36,904 nucleotides of DNA from Gammaproteobacteria bacterium (GCA_002730035.1 PBYU01000005.1:1-36904); one strand, 5' to 3'; counted from the first letter of the stretch, positions 1 through 9,123 are shown. Numbers and translations: made by a program. The notes: a model not told the origin generated them from the sequence alone.

Positions 1-74
1 TAGAGGTAGAGGTAGAGGTAGAGGTAGAGGTAGAGGTAGAGGTAGAGGTAGAGGTAGAGGTAGAGGTAGAGGTA
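1..74. repeat. Hexanucleotide tandem repeat (TAGAGG)n
   Basis: Twelve perfect copies of TAGAGG fill bases 1-72, followed by a partial TA before the sequence becomes non-repetitive. The window begins inside the array, so its true length is unknown. One plus-strand frame contains a TAG stop in every unit; another reads alternating Arg-Gly and a third alternating Glu-Val, so a coding role upstream of the window cannot be excluded. It lies downstream of the 3' end of manB. Perfect short-period arrays like this change length by replication slippage and also often end assembly contigs. Confidence 0.95.
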
Positions 75-152
75 AATAGTTTTCCTGAATCTGGCAATGC
101 TCAATCGGGAAGCAGGAGTTGAATCATGCAAGGCACTGTATACATAAGTCTG

Positions 153-1505
153 TCAGGATTTTATCAGCTTAAGCAGCTCTTCAGTTCTGGTACGCATGAG
201 ATCTTCGTCACCACGGGACTCGACGTTTAAGCGAACTAAGGGTTCGGTATTGGACATGCGTACATTAAATCGCCAGTCTCCAAACGACATGGACAGACCG
301 TCGGTGTGATCCACCTGGTCAGCTTGGCCGATGTAGGTCTGTTCAATCGTTTCTATCAACTGTGCCGGATCATCGATGGTATTGTTGATCTCGCCGCTGG
401 CCGGAAAAGCCGCCATGCGCTCATTGACCAATTCAGACAGGGATTTCCTCTGCGCACCCATTAGCTCCGCTACCAACAACCAGGGCACCATTCCGCTGTC
501 ACAATAAAAGAAGTCTTTGAAGTAATGGTGGGCACTCATTTCGCCGCCGTAGACCGCATCTTCGGCCCGCATGCGCTCCTTGATGAAGGCATGCCCGGTC
601 TTGCATAGAATGGCGTTGCCGCCATTAGCCTCGACGATCTCGATAGTGTTCCAGGTGAGGCGCGGATCATGCACGATACCGGCCCCGGGGTGTTTCTCTA
701 GAAATACCTGAGCCAGTAGACCGACAATGTAATAGCCCTCGATGAATCGGCCATCCGCATCGAAGAAGAAACAACGATCGAAGTCACCATCCCAGGCGAT
801 AGCCAGATCAGCATCGTTTGCCTCGATCGCATCGATAGTGGGTTGGCGATTCTCTACCAACAATGGATTGGGAACACCGTTGGGGAAATTACCATCTGCA
901 GTGTGATGCAGCTTGATAAATTCAAACGGCAGATTTCCCTGCAGTAGATCGATGATTGGTCCCGCACCGCCGTTGCCGGCGTTACAGACAATCTTCAGGG
1001 GCGCGAGCGCCTGTACATCTACATAGCCTAACAAGTGTTTTATGTAATCTGGTTTGGTGTCTTGCTGTAGAATGCTTCCTTTTACTTCTGCGTCGGCAAA
1101 GTCATTGAGCTCCGCCAACCGCTTGATGTCATTCAGCCCAGAATCTCCACTGATAGGTTTCGATTCCTCCCTGACCAGTTTCATGCCGTTATAATCTCTT
1201 GGATTGTGGCTGGCGGTGACGACGATGCCGCCATCGGCCTTCAGATGCGAGGTGGCGAAATACACTTCTTCGGTGCCACACTGGCCGATATTGATCACGT
1301 CCACGCCGCCATCGATGAGACCTGCAATGAGCGCATCACTGAGCTCCCTGCTGGTCAGGCGAATGTCGTAGCCGACCACAACCACAGCCGGCGCCAGGAA
1401 ATCGACATAGGCTCGGCCAATGCGATAAGCGATGTCCACATTCAACTGGTCGGGAATACGGCCTCGGATGTCATAGGCCTTGAAACAGCTAATCTGGTCA
1501 CTCAT
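153..1505 (-). CDS. manB: Phosphomannomutase / phosphoglucomutase
   Basis: Interconverts mannose-6-phosphate and mannose-1-phosphate in the cytoplasm (many relatives also act on glucose phosphates), feeding GDP-mannose for surface polysaccharide. The 450-residue length is normal for the alpha-D-phosphohexomutase family. Visible motifs are the phosphoserine loop TASHNP (Ser99), the metal-binding DGDFDR loop near residue 245, the sugar-recognition [10 protein letters not shown] segment and the C-terminal phosphate-binding [10 protein letters not shown]. The ATG lies three bases after the stop of the galU remnant, which suggests translational coupling in a manC-galU'-manB operon. The names cpsG or algC could also apply; specificity cannot be settled from sequence alone. 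Confidence 0.93.
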   Translation of the reverse strand: MSDQISCFKAYDIRGRIPDQLNVDIAYRIGRAYVDFLAPAVVVVGYDIRLTSRELSDALIAGLIDGGVDVINIGQCGTEEVYFATSHLKADGGIVVTASHNPRDYNGMKLVREESKPISGDSGLNDIKRLAELNDFADAEVKGSILQQDTKPDYIKHLLGYVDVQALAPLKIVCNAGNGGAGPIIDLLQGNLPFEFIKLHHTADGNFPNGVPNPLLVENRQPTIDAIEANDADLAIAWDGDFDRCFFFDADGRFIEGYYIVGLLAQVFLEKHPGAGIVHDPRLTWNTIEIVEANGGNAILCKTGHAFIKERMRAEDAVYGGEMSAHHYFKDFFYCDSGMVPWLLVAELMGAQRKSLSELVNERMAAFPASGEINNTIDDPAQLIETIEQTYIGQADQVDHTDGLSMSFGDWRFNVRMSNTEPLVRLNVESRGDEDLMRTRTEELLKLIKS

Positions 1506-1508
1506 GAA

Positions 1509-1829
1509 TCAGACATGCTCAAGAATTCTGTCTGGCAAAAGTGTAATTGGTAGCATCGATAAAACGACCAGCAATGCTTCTTTATTGGAGCCGGCTATCT
1601 GGTGTTCCAGCTCATAGCTGGTGTCGAAATGGCCCTCTAAGGCTCGTTTACCGCGACCGGTCACAATCGCCATACCAGTAATCCCGGCCTGCATCGCCTC
1701 TTCCACTCCATACTGAATGAGCGGCTTGGTGACAATGGGCAACATCTCCTTGGGCATGGCCTTGGTCGCCGGTAGAAAACGCGTACCGTAGCCAGCAGCT
1801 GGGAACAAACACTTATTGATTACTGACAT
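1509..1829 (-). pseudogene. galU: galU remnant with large internal deletion (UTP-glucose-1-phosphate uridylyltransferase)
   Basis: The first ~90 of 106 residues are clearly Gal[21 protein letters not shown], a [11 protein letters not shown] segment and [16 protein letters not shown]. Intact GalU is roughly 280-300 residues, so most of the catalytic core is missing, including the later Asp and Lys ligands of the nucleotide-sugar site. The reading frame ends in unrelated residues ([18 protein letters not shown]). In another minus-strand frame, bases 1519-1563 read [14 protein letters not shown] and then stop, which resembles the GalU C-terminus. This suggests an internal deletion joining the 5' part out of frame to the last ~15 codons, with the junction near 1563-1575. 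It sits between manC and manB on the same strand. It is unlikely to be an active enzyme. Confidence 0.82.
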
Positions 1830-1869
1830 ATCCTATTATTCCGTCCTGCGTCTCTGTCTTACTAGCTTG

Positions 1870-3291
1870 CTATTCATCGATGCGGCCATACCTATCCTCA
1901 AAACGAACGATGTCGTCTTCACCCAGATAATCACCGACTTGTACTTCGATAATTTCTACTGGCGTTGTGCCCGTATTGGCCAGCCTGTGTTTACTGCCCA
2001 GCGGAATGAAGGTGGACTCATTTACACCGAGTTCAAATTCACTGTCGTCGCAGGTGATTTGCCCAATTCCCTTGATTACTGTCCAATGCTCTGCCCTGCG
2101 ATTGTGCAATTGCAGGGAGAGAGTTTCGCCAGGATTCACGATGATGTGCTTTACCTGGTAACCCTCGCCCATGGCCAGAGACTCGTAGGAACCCCAGGGT
2201 CGATAAACCAATGTATGGCTAATGCTCTCTTCCCGCCCGACCTGCTGCAAGCCGTCGACTATTTGTTTGACTGCCTGTGCTTGCTCTTTATTGGCAACCA
2301 GTACGGCATCGGCGGTCTCGACAATGATTGCGTCATCCATGCCAATGGCTGCAACCAAACGAGATTGTGACTGGATATAGCTATTTTTTACATCCTGGGT
2401 AAGTACATCACCGCTGATGACATTACCGCCGCTATCTTTTTCACTCTCATCCCACACGGCATCCCAGGCACCAAGATCGTTCCAGCCGGCGTCGAGAGGG
2501 ATAACGGCAGCTCGTTCTGTGTGTTCCATGACGGCATAGTCGATCGATTCTGCACGACATTGCTTAAACAGCTCAAGGGGTATCTGCAGAAAATCCGCTG
2601 TCTTCTCAATTTCTGACGCTGCTGCCTGGCAGGCCGAGTAAATATCTTCGGCGTGGAGTTGCAATTCTTGCAGATAGTCAGCTGCACGAAAAAGAAACAT
2701 GCCGCTATTCCAGGAGTAATTTCCCGAAGCCAGGTAGGATTCAGCCGTCGGCAGATCCGGCTTTTCTACAAATCGAGAAACTTCATATGCCGCCGATCCT
2801 CTGATCTCAGTTCCTCGTTCAATGTATCCATATCCTGTTTCTGGGGCTCCTGGCACTATTCCGAACGTAACTTGATAATTATCGCGCGCCAGTACAACAC
2901 CCTGTTCGACTGCCTCATGAAAGGCCTGCACATTCTGAATAATGTGATCGGCCGGCAGCACCAGTAATAGGGTATCGGGATCTTCCGCAATCGCCAGGAA
3001 GGCGGCCATCGCCACGGCAGGAGCGGTATTTCTGCCAAATGGTTCTAACAAGATCTTGTCGCCGTCCCTGCCTAGCTGTCTTAGTTGTTCAGCCACCAGG
3101 AAGCGGTGATCGACGTTGCAAATCACCAGTGGTTCTCCGCTTGCCGCAAGACCCTCCAGGCGCCCGAGGGTGGCCTGAAACAACGAACCCTGATGTTGTG
3201 GGAATTGTATAAACTGCTTAGGCAGTAGTGCCCTGGAGACAGGCCACAGACGGGAGCCGATACCACCGGCGAGTACAACGGGGAGTAACAT
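1870..3291 (-). CDS. manC: Mannose-1-phosphate guanylyltransferase / mannose-6-phosphate isomerase
   Basis: Bifunctional type II PMI-GMP enzyme (ManC/AlgA/CpsB family). The N-terminal nucleotidyltransferase makes GDP-mannose from mannose-1-phosphate and GTP; the C-terminal cupin isomerises fructose-6-phosphate to mannose-6-phosphate. The N-terminus carries the LAGGIGSRLWPVSR signature with KQF. The cupin is seen in the last ~110 residues (GETLSLQLHNRRAEHW). I chose the ATG at 3291 (473 residues) because the protein then starts MLLPVVLAGG as in relatives and has an AGGTG ribosome site about 8 bases upstream. A GTG at 3300 would add three residues but lies inside that site. First gene of the manC-galU'-manB operon, divergent from fabA. 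Confidence 0.93.
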   Translation of the reverse strand: MLLPVVLAGGIGSRLWPVSRALLPKQFIQFPQHQGSLFQATLGRLEGLAASGEPLVICNVDHRFLVAEQLRQLGRDGDKILLEPFGRNTAPAVAMAAFLAIAEDPDTLLLVLPADHIIQNVQAFHEAVEQGVVLARDNYQVTFGIVPGAPETGYGYIERGTEIRGSAAYEVSRFVEKPDLPTAESYLASGNYSWNSGMFLFRAADYLQELQLHAEDIYSACQAAASEIEKTADFLQIPLELFKQCRAESIDYAVMEHTERAAVIPLDAGWNDLGAWDAVWDESEKDSGGNVISGDVLTQDVKNSYIQSQSRLVAAIGMDDAIIVETADAVLVANKEQAQAVKQIVDGLQQVGREESISHTLVYRPWGSYESLAMGEGYQVKHIIVNPGETLSLQLHNRRAEHWTVIKGIGQITCDDSEFELGVNESTFIPLGSKHRLANTGTTPVEIIEVQVGDYLGEDDIVRFEDRYGRIDE

Positions 3292-3358
3292 ACAATACAC
3301 CTGTGAAAACAGGCGGCAATGGTAGCAAATAATTGAAGTGATTAATAAATTTGCTGGA

Positions 3359-3387
3359 TTGCCATTATTAGTAACTACAATTGTTAT
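3359..3387 (+). promoter_or_regulatory. Possible sigma-70 promoter for fabA
   Basis: TTGCCA (3359-3364) and TGTTAT (3382-3387) are separated by 17 bases and match the -35 and -10 consensus at about 4-5 and 4 positions. They lie ~70 bases upstream of the fabA ATG, and the -10 overlaps the left arm of the inverted repeat described next. Identified by eye only. Confidence 0.35.
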
Positions 3388-3418
3388 CGATTATTTTGCC
3401 ATGGCGCGATAACATCGC
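3382..3418. promoter_or_regulatory. Overlapping inverted repeats upstream of fabA, possible operator
   Basis: TGTTATCG (3382-3389) is the exact reverse complement of CGATAACA (3407-3414), with a 17-base spacer. The right arm is nested in a second short palindrome, GCGAT-AAC-ATCGC (3406-3418). The pair spans the putative -10 and start region of fabA, where a repressor would act. fabA and fabB are controlled by TetR-type regulators (FabR, DesT) in other gammaproteobacteria, but I do not recognise this sequence as either known site. Confidence 0.35.
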
Positions 3419-3458
3419 ATGCCTTATAAACATGGCCCTGGAGGGTCAGAAGAATTCC

Positions 3459-3995
3459 ATGAAACAAAGGAATGACAGTTTCGAACCCAAGAGCTCCTAC
3501 GAGTTGCCAGAACTGGTGGAATGCGGCTATGGCAGATTGTTTGGTCCAAAAAATGCCAAGTTGCCGATAGACAACATGTTGATGCTGGACCGCATCACTG
3601 AAATCACCAGCGATGGTGGAGATTTTGGTCGCGGTCAGATTCTCGCTGAACTGGATATCGATCCTGATCTGTGGTTTTTCAATTGCCACTTTCCGGGCGA
3701 TCCCGTCATGCCAGGCTGCCTCGGGCTCGATGCCCTGTGGCAACTGGTAGGCTTCTTCCTGGGTTGGAGTGGATTCCTTGGCAAGGGTCGCGCTCTGGGA
3801 GCCGGCGAGGTTAAATTTACTGGCGAGATTCTGCCAACCTCTAAGAAAGTCGTGTATGACTTGTCCATGAGTCGCGTCATCGATCGAAAACTGGTGGTCG
3901 GCATCGCAAATGGAACTGTGGCAGTCGACGGCAAGGTTATCTACACTACCAAAGCATTAAAGGTCGGCCTGTTCACTCCGGAACAATCATTTTAG
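3459..3995 (+). CDS. fabA: 3-hydroxydecanoyl-ACP dehydratase / trans-2-decenoyl-ACP isomerase
   Basis: Dehydrates 3-hydroxydecanoyl-ACP and isomerises the product to the cis-3 form, the branch point of anaerobic unsaturated fatty acid synthesis. The hot-dog fold core [20 protein letters not shown] contains the catalytic pair His77 and Asp91, matching His70/Asp84 of E. coli with a seven-residue offset. The start at 3459 gives 178 residues, close to the family length, with a GGAGGG site about 14-20 bases upstream and a nearer AGAAG. In-frame upstream ATGs at 3381 and 3433 would add residues not seen in relatives. fabB follows after 21 bases, so the two form the usual fabAB operon. Confidence 0.96.
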   Translation: MKQRNDSFEPKSSYELPELVECGYGRLFGPKNAKLPIDNMLMLDRITEITSDGGDFGRGQILAELDIDPDLWFFNCHFPGDPVMPGCLGLDALWQLVGFFLGWSGFLGKGRALGAGEVKFTGEILPTSKKVVYDLSMSRVIDRKLVVGIANGTVAVDGKVIYTTKALKVGLFTPEQSF

Positions 3996-4016
3996 GGTTC
4001 TACTACTGAGGTTTAT

Positions 4017-5234
4017 ATGCGACGTGTTGTAGTTACCGGTATAGGAATTGTTTCCTGTCTGGGTAACGGAAAAGCAGCGGTGGCCGATTCGCTCCGAGTC
4101 GGGCGCAGCGGGATTCGACATAACGAAACCTATGTGGAATTGGGCATGCGCAGCCATGTCAGTGGCAGCATCGATATTGATACCTCCGAGCTTATTGATC
4201 GCAAATTACTCCGCTTCATGGGTGATGCCTCTGCCTATAGCTACCTTTCCATGCAGGAAGCAATAGAAGACGCTGGGCTGAATGAAAAACAAATCTCTAA
4301 TGTCAGGACTGGTATTGTCGCCGGATCCGGTGGCGGTTCGCCGAAAGATCAACTGGAAGCTACCGACATAGCACGTGAAAAAGGAGTCAAGCGAGTCGGC
4401 CCTTATCGCATTCCTCGCACCATGAGTAGCTCCGTTTCCGCCTGCCTCGCAACGTCCTTTAAAATTAAAGGAGTTAACTATTCGATTTCTTCCGCCTGTG
4501 CCACCAGCGCCCACTGCATCGGTAATGCAGCCGAGCTCATACAACTGGACAAACAGGACCTGGTGTTTGCTGGCGGCGGCGAGTCCGAACATTGGACCCT
4601 GTCACATATGTTCGATGCCATGGGCGCCCTTTCTAAAAAACACAACGACACGCCCGATAAGGCCTCCAGAGCTTTTGATGCGAATAGAGATGGCTTCGTT
4701 ATTGCCGGTGGAGGCGGCATGCTGGTGATTGAGGCCCTGGATCATGCGCTGGCGCGTGGTGCCAGAATCTATGCCGAAATTACCGGCTACGGCGCTACAT
4801 CGGACGGCTATGACATGGTCGCACCTTCGGGAGAAGGCGGTGCCAGGGCAATGCAGATTGCCATGCAGGATCTGCACGGTCCAATCGATTACATCAACAC
4901 GCATGGTACCAGTACCCCGGCCGGTGACGTCTCGGAATTGAGAGCGATTCGCAAGGTTTTTGGCGACAGCATTCCAACAATCAACTCAACCAAATCATTA
5001 AGTGGACACTCTCTGGGTGCCGCGGGTGCACAAGAGGCTATCTACAGCCTGCTGATGATGGAGCATAATTTTATCGCTGCTTCTGCCAATATTGAGCAGC
5101 TGGATGAGGAAGCGGAAGGTCTGCCTATTGCACTTAAACGGCAGGATGATGTACAGCTCAACCGAATCATGTCCAACAGCTTTGGATTTGGCGGCACTAA
5201 TGCCTGCCTGGTGTTCGAACGATACACTGATTAG
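4017..5234 (+). CDS. fabB: 3-oxoacyl-ACP synthase I (beta-ketoacyl-ACP synthase I)
   Basis: Condenses malonyl-ACP with acyl-ACP, including the cis-3-decenoyl-ACP made by FabA, in the cytoplasmic FAS II cycle. 405 residues, normal for the family. The Cys-His-His triad is complete: Cys161 in [12 protein letters not shown], His296 in [11 protein letters not shown] and His331 in SGHSLGAAG, with Lys326 just before the last. The C-terminal [15 protein letters not shown] motif is also present. A GAGG ribosome site lies just upstream of the ATG. Pairing with fabA supports FabB rather than FabF. Confidence 0.96.
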   Translation: MRRVVVTGIGIVSCLGNGKAAVADSLRVGRSGIRHNETYVELGMRSHVSGSIDIDTSELIDRKLLRFMGDASAYSYLSMQEAIEDAGLNEKQISNVRTGIVAGSGGGSPKDQLEATDIAREKGVKRVGPYRIPRTMSSSVSACLATSFKIKGVNYSISSACATSAHCIGNAAELIQLDKQDLVFAGGGESEHWTLSHMFDAMGALSKKHNDTPDKASRAFDANRDGFVIAGGGGMLVIEALDHALARGARIYAEITGYGATSDGYDMVAPSGEGGARAMQIAMQDLHGPIDYINTHGTSTPAGDVSELRAIRKVFGDSIPTINSTKSLSGHSLGAAGAQEAIYSLLMMEHNFIAASANIEQLDEEAEGLPIALKRQDDVQLNRIMSNSFGFGGTNACLVFERYTD

Positions 5235-5277
5235 GGAACTGCGGAAACTATTCCAGCCAATTACGGGTCAACTAAGT

Positions 5278-5760
5278 ATGGGAATTAAACTACCGGTCTA
5301 TTTGTTGACTCTAATGTCATACCTCATTCCCATCGTGGCATGGGCACAAGCCGACCCACCCAGCTTCAGAAACTTTTCGACGCTGGATTCCACACAACGC
5401 ACACCACTATCCCTGGAGCAGGCATTTCCCTATTACGTGAGTGAAGTCAGCCCCGGTAAGATGCGCGTAACCTGGAACTTGGCCGAGGGGCATTACCTCT
5501 ACCGCCATGCATTCAACTTCAGCCTGAAGCAGAGTGATGACAGTGATAGCATCACAGTCGAGGCGGTCATTCCGGATGGCCTGAAAAAGATCGATCAGTT
5601 CTTCGGCGAGATCGAGGCCTACTACGGCCGGGTCAGCATCGACCTGAGCCTTACCACCGTGCCCGGGCCCGATGCCTACCTGGTGATTGAATACCAGGGC
5701 TGTGCGGATTGGGGCTTCTGCTATCCACCACAACAGACTCCTTTCAAGTTGTTGCCTTAA
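5278..5760 (+). CDS. Stand-alone DsbD N-terminal (alpha) domain, periplasmic
   Basis: A 160-residue protein with a probable signal peptide (hydrophobic residues ~5-23, cleavage near AWA-QA), then a single immunoglobulin-like DsbD alpha domain. The hallmark is YQGCADWGFCYPP near the C-terminus; its two cysteines, five residues apart, correspond to Cys103 and Cys109 of E. coli DsbD, which pass electrons to DsbC, DsbG and CcmG. The protein stops a few residues later, so the eight-helix membrane domain and C-terminal thioredoxin domain of full-length DsbD (~560-600 residues) are absent. As I recall, full dsbD precedes aroQ in related genomes. I chose the ATG at 5278 because it begins the signal peptide; I see no strong ribosome site. 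It could be functional with a partner encoded elsewhere, or a truncated gene. Confidence 0.8.
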   Translation: MGIKLPVYLLTLMSYLIPIVAWAQADPPSFRNFSTLDSTQRTPLSLEQAFPYYVSEVSPGKMRVTWNLAEGHYLYRHAFNFSLKQSDDSDSITVEAVIPDGLKKIDQFFGEIEAYYGRVSIDLSLTTVPGPDAYLVIEYQGCADWGFCYPPQQTPFKLLP

Positions 5761-5816
5761 AAGGGGTGAAATACCCACTAAATTCTGCGAAAATGCCGCG
5801 AAAATTGGCAAACTCG

Positions 5817-5849
5817 CTACAAACAGCCACGGCTTGGGACTGTTTGTAG
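5817..5849 (+). promoter_or_regulatory. Stable hairpin between the DsbD-domain gene and aroQ
   Basis: CTACAAACAG (5817-5826) pairs perfectly with CTGTTTGTAG (5840-5849). CCA and TGG in the 13-base loop can extend the stem past a two-base bulge. There is no T-run after it, so it is not a classical rho-independent terminator. It ends 17 bases before the aroQ ATG and could affect readthrough, processing or translation initiation. Confidence 0.55.
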
Positions 5850-5866
5850 CATCCAGGATTTAGATT

Positions 5867-6307
5867 ATGGCGACTATTCTGGCTCTCAATGGGCCAAATT
5901 TGAATTTGTTGGGCCAACGCGAGCCACATATCTACGGCTCCGACTCACTGGACGACATCAATGCACGCTGCAAGGCGCTATGCGCCGCGGCAGGCCATGA
6001 ATTTACCTGTCTGCAGAGTAATGCCGAAGCGGACTTCATCGACCGCCTGCATGAAGCACACGTCGATGGGACGGCGTTCATGTTGGTTAACTTCGGTGGC
6101 TTTACCCACACCAGTGTCGCCATCAGGGACGCAATCCTGGCGGTAGAAATTCCCTTTATCGAAGTACATCTGTCTAACCTTTATGCGCGCGAGGAGTTTC
6201 GTCAACATTCCTACTTCGCCGATATTGCCATTGGCAGTATCGTCGGGCTCGGGGCACAGGGTTATGAACTCGCATTACAGGTAGCGTTTAAACGACTGGA
6301 AAGCTGA
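5867..6307 (+). CDS. aroQ: Type II 3-dehydroquinate dehydratase
   Basis: Third step of the shikimate pathway, converting 3-dehydroquinate to 3-dehydroshikimate as a cytoplasmic dodecamer. The 146-residue protein has the type II signature: [17 protein letters not shown] with Arg18 and catalytic Tyr23, the [11 protein letters not shown] segment with Asn75, and [17 protein letters not shown] with catalytic His101 and Arg108/Arg112. Full length. The ATG follows the hairpin at 5817-5849, and accB starts 23 bases downstream. The aroQ-accB-accC order is common in gammaproteobacteria. Confidence 0.96.
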   Translation: MATILALNGPNLNLLGQREPHIYGSDSLDDINARCKALCAAAGHEFTCLQSNAEADFIDRLHEAHVDGTAFMLVNFGGFTHTSVAIRDAILAVEIPFIEVHLSNLYAREEFRQHSYFADIAIGSIVGLGAQGYELALQVAFKRLES

Positions 6308-6330
6308 GCCAGGCTTGGCAGGAACAACTA

Positions 6331-6774
6331 ATGGACATCAGAAAAGTTAAGAAGCTCATCGAATTGCTGGAAGCCTCGGACATCGCCGAGATTGAAATCA
6401 AGGAAGGCGAGGAATCGGTGCGCATCAGTCGTGCCCCAAAATCTGCACCATCACAGCTGGCCTTTCAGCAAGGTCCGTCAATACTACCGGCGCCTGCAGC
6501 AGCGAAAGAGGCCGAGGCCAAAGCCACACCTGCTGTCAAAGGTAATGTCATTCAGTCGCCAATGGTCGGCACCTTCTATCGGGCACCCTCACCCTCTTCG
6601 CCGCCTTTTGTCGAAGTAGGCACTCACGTCAAAGTTGGCGATGTGGTTTGTATCGTTGAGGCCATGAAGATGATGAACCAGATCGAGGCAGATCATGCCG
6701 GTGTAGTTGAAGCCATCCTGGTCGAAGACGGCGAACCGGTTGAGTTCGACCAGGCACTGATTACCATCGTCTAA
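6331..6774 (+). CDS. accB: Biotin carboxyl carrier protein of acetyl-CoA carboxylase
   Basis: Carries the biotin that moves CO2 from biotin carboxylase to the carboxyltransferase during malonyl-CoA synthesis. 147 residues. The N-terminal ~35 residues form the part that binds AccC, followed by an Ala/Pro-rich linker (~40-70) and the biotinyl domain (~72-147). The biotinylation site is [13 protein letters not shown], with the modified Lys113. The thumb segment typical of AccB is present ([11 protein letters not shown]). accC starts 42 bases downstream in the same operon. Confidence 0.96.
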   Translation: MDIRKVKKLIELLEASDIAEIEIKEGEESVRISRAPKSAPSQLAFQQGPSILPAPAAAKEAEAKATPAVKGNVIQSPMVGTFYRAPSPSSPPFVEVGTHVKVGDVVCIVEAMKMMNQIEADHAGVVEAILVEDGEPVEFDQALITIV

Positions 6775-6816
6775 ATTTTCTGCCAATCTGTTTCCTCTGT
6801 TTCAGGATCACGCTGT

Positions 6817-8157
6817 ATGCTCGATAAAGTTCTGATAGCCAATCGCGGAGAAATCGCGCTACGAGTGTTGCGTGCCTGCAAGGAGCTGGGCATCAAGACA
6901 GTGGCGGTTCACTCGACTGCCGACAAGGACCTGATGCACGTCAGGCTATCGGACGAATGCGTGTGTATAGGACCACCCAGCCCTACCGACAGCTATCTGA
7001 ATATCCCCGCCATTATTAGTGCTATGGAAGTAACTGACGCCGACGCCGTGCATCCCGGTTACGGTTTCCTGTCTGAGAACGCCGATTTTGCGGAGCAGGT
7101 TGAAAACAGTGGCTTCGCCTTCATTGGTCCACAAGCCGAGACTATTCGCCTTATGGGTGACAAGGTATCGGCCATCGACGTAATGCGCGATGCCGGTGTT
7201 CCCACCGTTCCCGGTTCCAATGGGCCGCTGGATGACAACAAGGAACGCACCCTGTCGCTAGCCAGGGAGATCGGTTACCCGGTTATTATCAAGGCCGCAG
7301 CCGGTGGCGGTGGTCGCGGCATGCGTGTCGTACACAATGAAGCAGCGCTGCTTAAAGCGGTATACGTTACCCAGACCGAAGCTAAATCTTTCTTCGGCAG
7401 CGGTGTTGTGTACCTGGAGAAATTCCTGGAGAACCCCCGTCACGTCGAAATCCAGGTGCTGGGCGATGGGCAGGGCAAGGCGATACATCTGGGTGATCGC
7501 GACTGTTCCCTGCAGCGCCGCCATCAGAAAGTGTTAGAAGAAGCACCCGCTCCCGGAATCCCGGACGAGGTAAGAGAGCAGGTTACAGAAACCTGTGTTC
7601 AGGCCTGCAAGAACATGAAGTATCGCGGCGCCGGGACGCTGGAATTTCTCTATGAGGAAGATAATTTCTATTTCATTGAGATGAATACCCGTCTGCAAGT
7701 CGAGCATCCGGTGACTGAAATGATTACCGGAGTCGATATCGTCAAGGAACAATTGCGGATTGCCAGCGGTGAGCCACTGTCGATCTCTCAGGCGGATGTT
7801 AGCCTGGAAGGCCACGCCTTCGAATGTCGCATTAACGCGGAAGACCCGGCCACCTTCCTGCCCTGTCCGGGCAAGGTAACCCTGTTTCATGCCCCGGGTG
7901 GACCAGGAGTCAGGGTGGATTCCCATCTCTACAGTGGCTACACCGTACCCCCCTATTATGACTCGCTGGTGGCCAAGCTAATCAGCTATGGCGAAAATCG
8001 CGATCAGGCTCTGGTGCGCATGCAGATAGCGCTGGATGAGCTGCTGATTGACGGTATTCGCAGTAACATACCGCTGCAACGGGAACTTGTTCGCGATGCG
8101 GATTTCCAGCATGGTGGAGTGAACATCCACTATCTGGAACACAAGCTCAAATCCTGA
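6817..8157 (+). CDS. accC: Biotin carboxylase subunit of acetyl-CoA carboxylase
   Basis: ATP-dependent carboxylation of the biotin on AccB with bicarbonate, the first half of the acetyl-CoA carboxylase reaction. 446 residues, full length. The ATP-grasp fold shows the glycine-rich lid [10 protein letters not shown] (~161-170), Lys116 and Lys159 for nucleotide binding, [15 protein letters not shown] (~224-238), and the metal and catalytic residues Glu276, Glu288, Asn290 and Arg292 ([14 protein letters not shown]). The numbering matches E. coli AccC exactly. Upstream AGGA lies ~12 bases before the ATG. The short gap after accB supports cotranscription. Confidence 0.97.
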   Translation: MLDKVLIANRGEIALRVLRACKELGIKTVAVHSTADKDLMHVRLSDECVCIGPPSPTDSYLNIPAIISAMEVTDADAVHPGYGFLSENADFAEQVENSGFAFIGPQAETIRLMGDKVSAIDVMRDAGVPTVPGSNGPLDDNKERTLSLAREIGYPVIIKAAAGGGGRGMRVVHNEAALLKAVYVTQTEAKSFFGSGVVYLEKFLENPRHVEIQVLGDGQGKAIHLGDRDCSLQRRHQKVLEEAPAPGIPDEVREQVTETCVQACKNMKYRGAGTLEFLYEEDNFYFIEMNTRLQVEHPVTEMITGVDIVKEQLRIASGEPLSISQADVSLEGHAFECRINAEDPATFLPCPGKVTLFHAPGGPGVRVDSHLYSGYTVPPYYDSLVAKLISYGENRDQALVRMQIALDELLIDGIRSNIPLQRELVRDADFQHGGVNIHYLEHKLKS

Positions 8158-8173
8158 TTTCTTTTAAGGACCC

Positions 8174-9055
8174 ATGTGGCAACAACTCAAAATTCAGCTT
8201 GAGTCTGAGGATTGCGCGTCACTCGAGCAGCTGTTACTCGAGCATGGCGCTCTTTCGATAAGCTATCTCGACGCAGAAGACCAGCCGATATTTCAAAAGG
8301 AGCCAGGTAGCACTCCTTTATGGAAGAATACCTGCCTGCTTAGTCTATTCGATGAAAGTGCCAATCTAAAAGGTCTGCTTAACAATCTGCGGCATAACTG
8401 TTTGGTAAAAAACCCTGGTGAGCTAAGCATAGAAATACTCGAAGACCAGGAATGGGAACGCAGTTGGATGGCTGATTTCCATCCCATGCAATTTGGGCAG
8501 CGACTGTGGATTTGTCCCAGCTGGCAGACACCTCCAGACCCGAATGCAGTAAATATTATACTGGATCCAGGTCTGGCCTTCGGTAGTGGCACTCATACCA
8601 CTACGTCTTTGTGCCTGAGATGGCTGGAACAGGCTCCACTTAACGCTGCCGCAGTCGTCGACTACGGATGTGGATCGGGGATTCTGGCAATCGCTGCAGC
8701 ACTGTTGGGTGCGGACAAGGTGCATGCCGTGGATAACGACCCCCAGGCGATCGCGGCGACGATCGATAACGGTTACCGTAATAGTATTCCTGAAGGAGTA
8801 ATCACGGCTTACCTGCCGGAGGCCTTGCCGTCACTACAGGCCGACATCCTCGTTGCCAATATACTGGCCGAACCGCTGCTGGATCTGTCGGCTAAATTCT
8901 CTCAGCTGATTAAACCCGGCGGCAGGATTGTCTTGTCCGGTGTGCTGGAAGAGCAGCTTGCCTCATTAGTGGCTTGCTACAGCCACTGGTTCGACTTGGA
9001 TAATCCTGTTATAGAACAGCAGTGGAGCCTGCTTAGCGGAACTCGCAAGGCGTGA
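8174..9055 (+). CDS. prmA: Ribosomal protein L11 methyltransferase
   Basis: S-adenosylmethionine-dependent trimethylation of ribosomal protein L11. 293 residues, with an N-terminal substrate-recognition domain (~1-100) and a Rossmann methyltransferase domain. The SAM-binding motif VVDYGCGSGILAIAAA lies around residue 160-175, followed by HAVDNDPQAI, and the NILAEPLLDL motif near residue 225 is typical of PrmA. AAGGA sits just upstream of the ATG, and accC ends 16 bases earlier. accC-prmA adjacency is conserved in gammaproteobacteria. Confidence 0.95.
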   Translation: MWQQLKIQLESEDCASLEQLLLEHGALSISYLDAEDQPIFQKEPGSTPLWKNTCLLSLFDESANLKGLLNNLRHNCLVKNPGELSIEILEDQEWERSWMADFHPMQFGQRLWICPSWQTPPDPNAVNIILDPGLAFGSGTHTTTSLCLRWLEQAPLNAAAVVDYGCGSGILAIAAALLGADKVHAVDNDPQAIAATIDNGYRNSIPEGVITAYLPEALPSLQADILVANILAEPLLDLSAKFSQLIKPGGRIVLSGVLEEQLASLVACYSHWFDLDNPVIEQQWSLLSGTRKA

Positions 9056-9123
9056 TATCCGCTTACTGTTCACTTACAATCAGTCAATGCTGTACCAATT
9101 TGTCCTGCCAGTGGAAGAACTGA

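Noticed and set aside
1-74. The hexamer array as a CRISPR array or origin iterons
   Set aside because: It is a contiguous six-base repeat without spacers; no cas, rep or dnaA-box context is visible.
1816-2370. A 184-codon plus-strand frame
   Set aside because: It lies opposite manC, and the minus-strand frame encodes clear family motifs.
5761-5866. Remnants of the DsbD membrane or thioredoxin domains after the alpha domain
   Set aside because: The three forward frames show no hydrophobic helices and no CxxC thioredoxin motif.
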